This document shows positions 1 through 9,300 of a stretch of DNA of 10,541 nt, one piece after another. Origin of the DNA: Bacteroidota bacterium (GTDB lineage: Bacteria > Bacteroidota > Bacteroidia > Cytophagales > Cyclobacteriaceae); contig JAPUIM010000286.1 of NCBI GenBank assembly GCA_027297025.1, positions 1 through 10,541 of the forward strand. Direction: 5' to 3'. Made by a program: the position numbers and the translations under genes. Below the pieces are notes generated by a model that was not told the origin of the DNA, made no database searches, and saw only the letters and a program-made list of their open reading frames with translations. The first letter of the stretch is position 1, and each line of letters starts with the position of its first letter.

Positions 1-86
1 AAATTAGGAACGTACCTCATAGGAAAAATCTCCACCAAGAACAAAAATATCTCCGCAGGAATTAACTAATTATTTGTATTAAAACG

Positions 87-99
87 GCAATTTAATTGC
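87..99. repeat. 13-bp perfect palindrome in the leader region
   Basis: GCAATT-T-AATTGC is a perfect inverted repeat with 6-bp arms around a single T. It lies about 55 bp upstream of the candidate -33 element at 154. It is A/T rich and could be a protein-binding site, but a match this short in A/T-rich DNA may be chance. No T-tract follows it, so it is not a convincing terminator. Confidence 0.25.
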
Positions 100-125
100 T
101 GGTTCATACACTAAACCAAGCTCGT

Positions 126-144
126 AAATTACCAGGGGTAATTT
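126..144. promoter_or_regulatory. Operator-like palindrome upstream of the operon promoter
   Basis: AAATTACC-AGG-GGTAATTT is a perfect inverted repeat with 8-bp arms and a 3-bp centre. It ends 9 bp before the candidate -33 TTG at 154-156, so its centre would sit near -55 relative to a start at about 190. That is where a dimeric activator often binds. The core ATTTGGT directly overlaps its right arm (141-147) and recurs at 179-185 and 202-208. The symmetry is seen directly. The role as an operator is inferred and the binding protein is unknown. Confidence 0.45.
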
Positions 145-153
145 GGTATACAA

Positions 154-183
154 TTGCCCTATCTTATCCTTAATGTAAATTTG
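154..183 (+). promoter_or_regulatory. Bacteroidota-type promoter for the DUF294-glp operon
   Basis: TTG at 154-156 is followed after exactly 19 bp by TAAATTTG at 176-183. This matches the primary sigma-factor consensus described for Bacteroides and Flavobacterium (TTG or TTTG near -33, TAnnTTTG near -7, about 19-bp spacing). Transcription would begin near 190 and leave an untranslated leader of about 130 bases before the ATG at 320. I saw no other exact TAnnTTTG in the gene-free stretches. The remaining parts of 1-319 show nothing further that I can identify. Confidence 0.5.
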
Positions 184-319
184 GTTTCTACGGGAGTGGT
201 CATTTGGTAGTGGCAGCACCCATTTGATTATTTCATTACTGTTAATAAAAACTGGGGAATGCTGAATTAGCTTATTCAATTAATTCCGTTATTTGCATCT
301 TAAATTTAATCATCTAAGT

Positions 320-3753
<3,434 letters not shown>

Positions 3754-3756
3754 TTG

Positions 3757-5409
3757 ATGGAAACCCTTTCCTCTTTTAACAGGGACAAAATGATCTCTAA
3801 AATGAAGGTGGAGGAGTATGATCTATTGATCATTGGAGGGGGTATTACTGGCGCGGGAATAGCTTTGGATGCCGCTTCCAGAGGGTTAAAAACTGCATTG
3901 GTAGAAAGAGATGATTTTGCTTCTGGTACCAGCAGCCGCTCAACTAAACTGATCCACGGAGGCTTACGATATCTGAAGCAATTTGAAATAGCCATGGTAA
4001 GGGAAGTGGGACAAGAGCGAGCCATCGTTCATAAGTTGGCCCCTCATTTGGTTACACCTGAGAAAATGCTGCTCCCACTCATAAAAGGTGGGTCCTTTGG
4101 AAAAATTACTACCTCCCTGGGTTTAATGATCTATGATGTGCTGGCAGGGGTAGAAAAGGCGGATCAAAGAAAAATGTTGGATGAGAAAGAAACGCTGGCG
4201 GCTGAACCCTTACTGCCTCCAGAAATCGTAGAAGGTGGTGGTATTTATGCCGAATACCGGACCGACGATGCTCGCTTGACCATTGAGGTAATTAAAACCG
4301 CCGCCCAATATGGTGCCCACATTATTAATTACATGGTGGCCAAAGACTTTATCTACCGGAATAATATGGTTTGTGGCATTGCCTGCAAGGACTTGATTTC
4401 CGGAAAGGAACTGGACCTGAAATCAAAATTTGTAGTGAGTGCCGCTGGTCCCTGGGTGGATGATTTGAGGTCTAAGAACAAGTCTAAAACAAAAAAGGGG
4501 TTGATACTGTCCAAAGGAGTACATATTGTGGTCGCCAATAAAAGATTCCCTGTAAAGCAATCAGTGTATTTTGACGTGCTCGATGGTAGAATGATATTTG
4601 CCATCCCCCGTGGAAAAATCACTTATATAGGCACTACTGACACTTTTTATGAGGGTGACAAAGATAATGTACAAACATATAAAGAAGATGCCACCTACCT
4701 GTTGGATGCAGTAAATAATATTTTCCCTTCGTTGCAATTGAAACTTGAAGACATAGAGTCAAGTTGGGCAGGTTTGCGTCCCTTAATTTATGAGGAGGGT
4801 AAATCCGCCTCGGAGGTTTCACGGAAAGATGAAATATTTGAGTCTCCTAGTGGGTTAATATCCATTGCAGGCGGCAAATTGACTGGCTATCGGATTATGG
4901 CCGAAAAGTTGGTAGACCTTGTCATTAATAAATTTACTAAAGCATATGGAGGGACTTTCATTAATTGTAAAACTGATAAGATCGTATTCACCGGAGGAAA
5001 ATTTAAGGACACGAAAGAGGTGAACACCTATACAAAAGTTGTATTGAAAAAAATTGCCAATACTGGCTTAAATAACTTTCACGCCGATTATTTAGTTAGT
5101 AATTATGGAAAGCAAACCGAGCTGATCCTGGAGAAAATGGATGAAATTACGGCTACAGATCCTGAAGTCAAATTAGGAAAAGCGGAGCTTTGGTTTACCG
5201 TCAATTATGAAATGGTTTTTAGCCTTTTGGACTACTTTTCCCGTAGAAGCGGAAGACTGTATTTTGACATACAGAGTATTGCAAAACTCAAAAAACCACT
5301 GGTAAAGGATTTAGGTAAAATGTTGGATTGGAATAATTCTAAAACCAAACAAGAATTAGCCAGTTTAGACCAGGCGGTTTACAATGCCGGTACCGTATTT
5401 AAAAACTGA
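3757..5409 (+). CDS. glpD: Aerobic FAD-dependent glycerol-3-phosphate dehydrogenase
   Basis: This enzyme oxidises sn-glycerol 3-phosphate to dihydroxyacetone phosphate and passes electrons to the quinone pool at the inner face of the cytoplasmic membrane. The 550 residues match the GlpD/GlpA family. The N-terminal Rossmann motif for FAD is IIGGGITGAG (25-34), followed by DAASRG, a Glu-Arg at the end of the second strand, and the typical SRSTKLIHGGLRYL (60-73). A DAO domain (with YIGTTDTFYEGD and the AGLRPL segment) and the C-terminal helical GlpD domain (ELWFTVNYEMVFSLLDYFSRR) follow. A TTG at 3754 precedes the ATG at 3757; the ATG is the more likely start, and another ATG lies at 3790. The family-like NRDKMISKMK stretch just before the FAD motif supports the earlier start. 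Only 3 bp separate it from the glpK stop, so the two are surely co-transcribed. Confidence 0.97.
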   Translation: METLSSFNRDKMISKMKVEEYDLLIIGGGITGAGIALDAASRGLKTALVERDDFASGTSSRSTKLIHGGLRYLKQFEIAMVREVGQERAIVHKLAPHLVTPEKMLLPLIKGGSFGKITTSLGLMIYDVLAGVEKADQRKMLDEKETLAAEPLLPPEIVEGGGIYAEYRTDDARLTIEVIKTAAQYGAHIINYMVAKDFIYRNNMVCGIACKDLISGKELDLKSKFVVSAAGPWVDDLRSKNKSKTKKGLILSKGVHIVVANKRFPVKQSVYFDVLDGRMIFAIPRGKITYIGTTDTFYEGDKDNVQTYKEDATYLLDAVNNIFPSLQLKLEDIESSWAGLRPLIYEEGKSASEVSRKDEIFESPSGLISIAGGKLTGYRIMAEKLVDLVINKFTKAYGGTFINCKTDKIVFTGGKFKDTKEVNTYTKVVLKKIANTGLNNFHADYLVSNYGKQTELILEKMDEITATDPEVKLGKAELWFTVNYEMVFSLLDYFSRRSGRLYFDIQSIAKLKKPLVKDLGKMLDWNNSKTKQELASLDQAVYNAGTVFKN

Positions 5410-5425
5410 TTGATAAGTTGAAGTC

Positions 5426-6334
5426 ATGAACAAACTCTGGGGAATTGATCTTGGGGGTACCAAAATTGAAGGGGTTGTATTATCCTCTGCTGAGGATCCC
5501 CAAGTGCTATCCAGACAAAGGATTTCCACCCAGAGAGAAAAAGGGTACCAGCACATACTACAAAGAATTAATGAGGTAGTTCAAATTATCTCCCAGGAAG
5601 TAGGGGAAAAACCTTCCCGCGTTGGCATTGGAACCCCTGGCACTTTGGACCCGCTAAATCAAACTTTAAAAAATAGTAATTCTACAGTTTTGAATGGAAA
5701 GCCCTTCAAGAAAGACCTGGAGCAGGTATTGGGAATACCTGTGGCAATGGCCAATGACGCCAATTGTTTTGCTTTGGCCGAGACCCGTATGGGAGTAGTA
5801 CCCCGTGTATGTCCTCAAGCCAAAGTAGTTTTTGGAGTGATCTTGGGTACCGGAGTGGGTGGTGGTATCGTGATCAACAATAAGATACTGAATGGGATGC
5901 AAGGAATAGGAGGTGAATGGGGCCACACTTTCCTGGATCATTCAGGCGGGCCCTGTTTTTGCGGAGACGAGGGATGTGTGGAGATGATCATTTCCGGACC
6001 AGCGTTGGAAAGGTATTACAAAAAACTGAGCGGGGTTAGATTGACCTTGAAGGACATCATGGCCCAATATGACCAGGGGAATGAACATGCCACATCCACT
6101 GTGAACAGATTGCTGGAATTTTTTGGGAAGGGGTTAGCCAATGTGATCAACATTATCGATCCCGACATTGTGGTACTTGGCGGTGGTGTGGGAAATATTG
6201 ATCTATTATATACCGAGGGGAGGAAAATGGTGCAAAAACACATTTTTAATACGCGATTTGACACCCCTATACATAAACCAATACTGGGGGATAGCGCTGG
6301 GGTATTTGGTGCAGCCTATCTGATGGAGGATTGA
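5426..6334 (+). CDS. ROK-family sugar kinase (hexose kinase, fructokinase/NagK-like)
   Basis: This 302-residue cytoplasmic protein has the full ROK (repressor, ORF, kinase) kinase fold and no N-terminal DNA-binding domain, so it is an enzyme rather than a repressor. Key features are the ATP loop DLGGTK (8-13), GIGTPG (68-72 region), the catalytic Asp111 in ANDANCFALAE, GTGVGGG (141-147), sugar-binding Glu164 and His167 in GGEWGH, and the zinc site formed by His167 with Cys177, Cys179 and Cys184 (CFCGDEGC). LGGGVG near 251-256 and GDSAGVFGAA at the end complete the fold. Substrate cannot be read from sequence; glucose, fructose, mannose or N-acetylglucosamine are the usual ones. It starts 16 bp after glpD and closes the operon. 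A linkage to the GH3 beta-glucosidase at 9301 would fit glucose phosphorylation, but this is inference. Confidence 0.93.
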   Translation: MNKLWGIDLGGTKIEGVVLSSAEDPQVLSRQRISTQREKGYQHILQRINEVVQIISQEVGEKPSRVGIGTPGTLDPLNQTLKNSNSTVLNGKPFKKDLEQVLGIPVAMANDANCFALAETRMGVVPRVCPQAKVVFGVILGTGVGGGIVINNKILNGMQGIGGEWGHTFLDHSGGPCFCGDEGCVEMIISGPALERYYKKLSGVRLTLKDIMAQYDQGNEHATSTVNRLLEFFGKGLANVINIIDPDIVVLGGGVGNIDLLYTEGRKMVQKHIFNTRFDTPIHKPILGDSAGVFGAAYLMED

Positions 6335-6345
6335 TGATAATCCTC
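6326..6345 (+). terminator. Hairpin at the end of the glp/ROK operon
   Basis: GAGGATT at 6326-6332 pairs perfectly with AATCCTC at 6339-6345 around a 6-base loop, and TTT follows. The stem includes the last codons and part of the TGA stop of the ROK gene. The U-tract is short, so it may be a weak terminator or an RNA-stabilising 3' end. Its place at the operon's end makes either role sensible. Confidence 0.45.
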
Positions 6346-6371
6346 TTTCCAGAAGTGTCCCAAAAAGCTCT

Positions 6372-6492
6372 CGTCATTGCGAACTCCGACAAGTCGGGGT
6401 GTGGCAATCTCCTAATTGTCACGGTTTAATAATTCGGGTGATTCCCACGTCCCGTCCCGATAGGTATCTGGGATCGGGGACTCTGAATGACG
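6372..6492. repeat. 121-bp palindromic intergenic element (REP/MITE-like)
   Basis: The segment is bounded by CGTCATT (6372-6378) and its exact reverse complement AATGACG (6486-6492), with further partial symmetry inside the ends. The left half folds as a nested stem: ATTGC (6376-6380) with GCAAT (6404-6408), enclosing CCGAC (6386-6390) with GTCGG (6393-6397). The right half holds a second stem: GTCCCGAT (6454-6461) with ATCGGGGAC (6473-6481), one bulged G. It is more G/C-rich than its flanks and carries no plausible gene. It sits between two convergent genes, the usual home of dispersed palindromic repeats, and may also act as a two-way terminator. No clear target-site duplication is visible. 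Only one copy is in the window, so repetition in the genome is inferred from its form and familiar CGTCATTGCGA start. Confidence 0.6.
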
Positions 6493-6518
6493 GATTCTTA
6501 TTCATTTTTGAGACACAC

Positions 6519-8006
6519 TTATTTTTTCAGTTGATAAATTTTCGCAAAGTCCTGTTTGAGGTTTGGATAAAGACCTTCAAATATTGAATAGGATTTCTGG
6601 TAAGTTTTATGAACTACCGGATTGGGAACAATCAACTCTTCCTCTTTATTATTTGTATGAACTTCCTTCCAATCTGAAATTTTTAAAGCCTCCAATGCCA
6701 TCAAAAATGCCCCCACAGAGGGTGCATCCACAATGTCCGAATAATATACCTTCCGATTGAATACATCGGCCAATATTTGCAACCATAGTTTAGATTGGGC
6801 AAATCCTCCATTGGCTTTTATTAAATGGATCTCTCCCGATACCTCTTTTAGTGCCCTTCCTATCTGATAGATGTTGAATATTACTCCCTCCAATGCCGCC
6901 CTTAGAAAATGGGCCTGCTTATGTTCGATACTAATACCCATATAGCCTCCTGACGCCTGTGAATCCCATATCGGTGCCCTTTCGCCCAATAGATAGGGTA
7001 AAAAAATCAGGCCATCGGAGCCCGGAGTTATTTTGGCTGCATCATTCAATAATTTTTCTATAGGAATATCTCCTTCAACCATGTTTTTGGCAAACCAATC
7101 CAGGACAATGCCTCCATTATTTACCGCTCCCCCTGAAATGTAGTGCCCTGGTTGTAGAAGATAACAAAATAATCTCTGCTGAGGATCTATTAATGGCCGG
7201 GTAGATCCTACCCTTATGGCCCCACTGGTACCAATAGTGACCACGGCTTCTCCCGGCTGGAAGGCATATGATCCTAGATTGGCAAGGCAACCATCGCTGG
7301 CCCCCATCACCACCGGTACATCGGTGCTGATTCCCAAGGCTTTGGCCCATTTTTTATTTAATCCAACTTCAGTATGCAAAGGGGACACCAGTTTAGAAAG
7401 TTGACTGGATGAAACATGAGCGAATTCAAGCGATTGATCCAGCCAGGTCAGCTTTTGATTATCAAATAATCCGGTCGCTGAGGCCAAGGAATAGTCTATC
7501 AAAAATTTCCCCACTAATCGATAAATAACATACTCCTTGATACCAATGAACTTATGGGTATGCCGAAGTAGCTGAGGATCATTTTTGTAAAACCAGGCCA
7601 ATTTGCATAATGGAGTCATGGCATGTAGTGGCGTTCCAGTTCTCTCATAGATAATTTTTCCAGTATTCTGTGATTTGAGCTGTTTGGCCTGTTGGTCCGC
7701 TCCGTTATCCGCCCAGATGATGCAATTGGTAAGTGGCTCACCTTTTTTATCCACCGCAATCAAGCTGTGCATGGCGCTACTAAAACTCAACGCCAGTAGT
7801 TGATGGTTTTTGTTTTCATTTACCGTATTCTTTAGCACCTCTATTGCCGATTCGAAAATCAATTGTGGATCTTGCTCGCAATAATGGGGTTGAGGAGTAA
7901 TTAGAGGGTACTCCTTAACGCTTTTGCTTAGTAGCTTACCCTCTAAATTAAAAGCCAACGCTTTGGTGGAAGTGGTGCCAATATCGATTCCTATGATATA
8001 ATCCAT
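6519..8006 (-). CDS. gntK: Gluconokinase, FGGY family
   Basis: This 495-residue cytoplasmic kinase phosphorylates a sugar acid or sugar with ATP; by sequence it is closest to the FGGY gluconokinases (Bacillus GntK type), which make 6-phosphogluconate. The N-terminal ATP loop is DIGTTSTK (8-15). SFSSAMHSL (74-82), the gluconokinase-like PLHAMTPLCKLAW (126-138) and IGIKEYVIYRL with DYSLASATGL (154-180) follow. The catalytic base is Asp238 in GASDGCLANLG, and TIGTSGAIR (258-265) is the phosphate-binding segment. The second FGGY half has YLLGERAPIWD and KANGGFAQSKLWLQILAD. A xylulokinase-like activity is the main alternative. It is transcribed towards the glp/ROK operon and divergently from the glycerate kinase gene, with 75 bp between the two starts. 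It is unlike GlpK in sequence despite equal length, so it is not a recent duplicate. Confidence 0.88.
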   Translation of the reverse strand: MDYIIGIDIGTTSTKALAFNLEGKLLSKSVKEYPLITPQPHYCEQDPQLIFESAIEVLKNTVNENKNHQLLALSFSSAMHSLIAVDKKGEPLTNCIIWADNGADQQAKQLKSQNTGKIIYERTGTPLHAMTPLCKLAWFYKNDPQLLRHTHKFIGIKEYVIYRLVGKFLIDYSLASATGLFDNQKLTWLDQSLEFAHVSSSQLSKLVSPLHTEVGLNKKWAKALGISTDVPVVMGASDGCLANLGSYAFQPGEAVVTIGTSGAIRVGSTRPLIDPQQRLFCYLLQPGHYISGGAVNNGGIVLDWFAKNMVEGDIPIEKLLNDAAKITPGSDGLIFLPYLLGERAPIWDSQASGGYMGISIEHKQAHFLRAALEGVIFNIYQIGRALKEVSGEIHLIKANGGFAQSKLWLQILADVFNRKVYYSDIVDAPSVGAFLMALEALKISDWKEVHTNNKEEELIVPNPVVHKTYQKSYSIFEGLYPNLKQDFAKIYQLKK

Positions 8007-8081
8007 ATATTTTTTGGGCTGGAGAGATAAATATAGTAAAATAGGGATTTTTAAAAATAGTTAATCCACGGGATTGTTGTA
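8007..8081. promoter_or_regulatory. Divergent promoter region, gluconokinase/glycerate kinase
   Basis: This 75-bp A/T-rich spacer must hold, or lie close to, the start signals of both divergent genes. I found no exact TAnnTTTG element on either strand. On the minus strand TATATTTA and TATTTTTA each miss by one base. No Shine-Dalgarno sequence precedes either ATG. The palindrome at 8047-8058 lies near its middle. Confidence 0.4.
8045..8059 (-). promoter_or_regulatory. Palindromic site, copy 1 (shared with the GH3 leader)
   Basis: ATTTTTAAAAAT at 8047-8058 is a perfect 12-bp palindrome. Read on the minus strand, the longer 15-mer TATTTTTAAAAATCC is identical to plus-strand bases 9240-9254 ahead of the GH3 gene. 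Its place between two divergent starts would suit a shared operator or an A-tract promoter element. Function is inferred; chance in A/T-rich DNA is possible. Confidence 0.35.
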
Positions 8082-9230
8082 ATGAGAATTGTAGTTGCCC
8101 CTGATTCGTTTAAAGAAAGCTTGTCGGCCAATGAAGTGGCATTATCCATTGAAAAAGGCATTTATAAAGTTTTTCCTGAAGCTGAAGTAACCCTTATTCC
8201 CATGGCTGATGGGGGAGAGGGCACGGTACAATCATTGGTAGACGCTACTGGTGGCCAAGTGATCAAATTGACCGTGAAGGATCCTCTGATGAGGGATATT
8301 GAAGGCTTTCTAGGGATTTTGGGTGATAAGGAAACAGCGGTTATTGAAATGGCGGCAGCTTCGGGCCTGGATTTGTTAAAAGAGGGTGAAAAAGATCCCT
8401 GGGTGACTACCACTTTTGGAACCGGACAGTTAATCAAAAAAGCCCTGGAATCAGGATCAAAGAAAATAATTATTGGGATCGGGGGCAGCGCTACCAATGA
8501 TGGGGGTGCAGGGATGGCCGAAGCCTTGGGAGTGAAGTTACTGGATAGTCAGGGAAATCAAATAATCCGGGGAGGCGGGGGTTTGAAAGAGTTGACGTCC
8601 ATCGATAGTTCAGGCTTGGATCCCGGAATTAGCCGTGCCCAAATTCTAGTGGCCTGTGACGTAAACAATCCATTGGTAGGAGAAAATGGTGCCAGTCAGG
8701 TATACGGTCCTCAAAAGGGGGCTGATAAAAAGAAGGTGGGGGCCTTGGATGAAAACCTAAAACATTTTGCTTCCATAATCAAACGTGACTTGGATAAAGA
8801 CATTTTGGAGGTTCCTGGTTCCGGGGCAGCTGGGGGACTGGGTGGAGGTTTGATGGCATTTTTAAATGCCCAATTGAAACCTGGCTTTGAGATCATCAAA
8901 GAAATAGTGGATTTAGAACAGAAGATGAAGGGAGCAGATTTGGTGATTACCGGTGAAGGACGTATTGATTTTCAAACCCAGTTTGGCAAGACCCCTTTTG
9001 GAGTGGCCCAAGTGGCCGGGAAATTCGGAATCCCGGTAATTGCCCTGGCGGGCACACTTGGAGATGGACACCAAGTACTATATGAACAAGGAATAGATGC
9101 TATGTTTTCTATCCTCGACCGGCCTATGGATTTAAGGTCAGCTAAAAAAGATGCTCCATTACTATTGAAGAATACTGCTGAACGTATCATGAGATTATAT
9201 CGGACACCGCCAAAGGGGATTCGCGGATAA
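8082..9230 (+). CDS. Glycerate kinase (GarK/GlxK family)
   Basis: This 382-residue cytoplasmic enzyme transfers phosphate from ATP to D-glycerate; members of this family (glycerate kinase type 1) mostly form 2-phosphoglycerate, which enters glycolysis via enolase. Length is normal for the family. Motifs in order: VAPDSFKESLSA (5-16), MADGGEGT (41-48), IGIGGSATNDGGAGMAEALG (131-150), ACDVNNPLVG...GASQVYGPQKGA (191-214), GSGAAGGLGGGL (246-257) and TGEGRIDFQTQFGKTPFGVA (290-309). The ATG at 8082 gives the standard MRIVVAPDSFK start, so the start is secure. It is divergent from the gluconokinase gene and is followed, 70 bp later on the same strand, by the GH3 gene, with which it could be co-transcribed since no terminator hairpin is seen between them. 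Glycerate would come from glyoxylate, glucarate-type or glyceryl-compound catabolism, none of which is encoded here. Confidence 0.96.
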   Translation: MRIVVAPDSFKESLSANEVALSIEKGIYKVFPEAEVTLIPMADGGEGTVQSLVDATGGQVIKLTVKDPLMRDIEGFLGILGDKETAVIEMAAASGLDLLKEGEKDPWVTTTFGTGQLIKKALESGSKKIIIGIGGSATNDGGAGMAEALGVKLLDSQGNQIIRGGGGLKELTSIDSSGLDPGISRAQILVACDVNNPLVGENGASQVYGPQKGADKKKVGALDENLKHFASIIKRDLDKDILEVPGSGAAGGLGGGLMAFLNAQLKPGFEIIKEIVDLEQKMKGADLVITGEGRIDFQTQFGKTPFGVAQVAGKFGIPVIALAGTLGDGHQVLYEQGIDAMFSILDRPMDLRSAKKDAPLLLKNTAERIMRLYRTPPKGIRG

Positions 9231-9239
9231 ATTCAGCAA

Positions 9240-9254
9240 TATTTTTAAAAATCC
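9240..9254 (+). promoter_or_regulatory. Palindromic site, copy 2 (GH3 leader)
   Basis: TATTTTTAAAAATCC starts 10 bases after the glycerate kinase stop and about 60 bases before the GH3 ATG. It contains the same perfect 12-bp palindrome ATTTTTAAAAAT (9241-9252) as the region between the divergent kinase genes. Its first eight bases, TATTTTTA, miss the TAnnTTTG promoter element by one base. It could be an operator or a promoter part; neither is shown. Confidence 0.35.
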
Positions 9255-9300
9255 ATTTCATGCCTCATATTTAAAGTCTTAACAGAAAAAAATTTTAATT

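Larger units (their letters stand above)
4..279 (-). other. Doubtful small reading frame, possibly a gene remnant
   Basis: An ATG-initiated frame of 66 codons runs leftward from 279 to a stop at 79-81. I recognise no family, signal peptide or domain in it. Reading on in the same frame past that stop and one more (70-72) gives a short protein-like tail, NSCGDIFVLGGDFSYEVRS, ending at a stop at 4-6. This could be the decayed end of a former gene or pure chance. Against a real gene: the frame overlaps the best promoter candidate of the window (154-183) and two palindromes on the opposite strand, and it is short with no usable leader. I regard it as probably non-coding. Confidence 0.12.

Noticed and set aside
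264..286. GAATTA/TAATTC inverted repeat with an 11-base loop before the DUF294 gene
   Set aside because: Arms are only six A/T-rich bases with a long loop and no T-tract; likely by chance.
293..319. TTG start that would extend the DUF294 protein by nine residues
   Set aside because: The extra residues are not needed for the cNMP-like domain, and an ATG follows at 320; no leader signal favours the TTG.
6399..6760. Two overlapping small plus-strand frames (6399-6587 and 6563-6760)
   Set aside because: The first starts inside the palindromic element and both run into the antisense of the gluconokinase gene; neither resembles a protein family.
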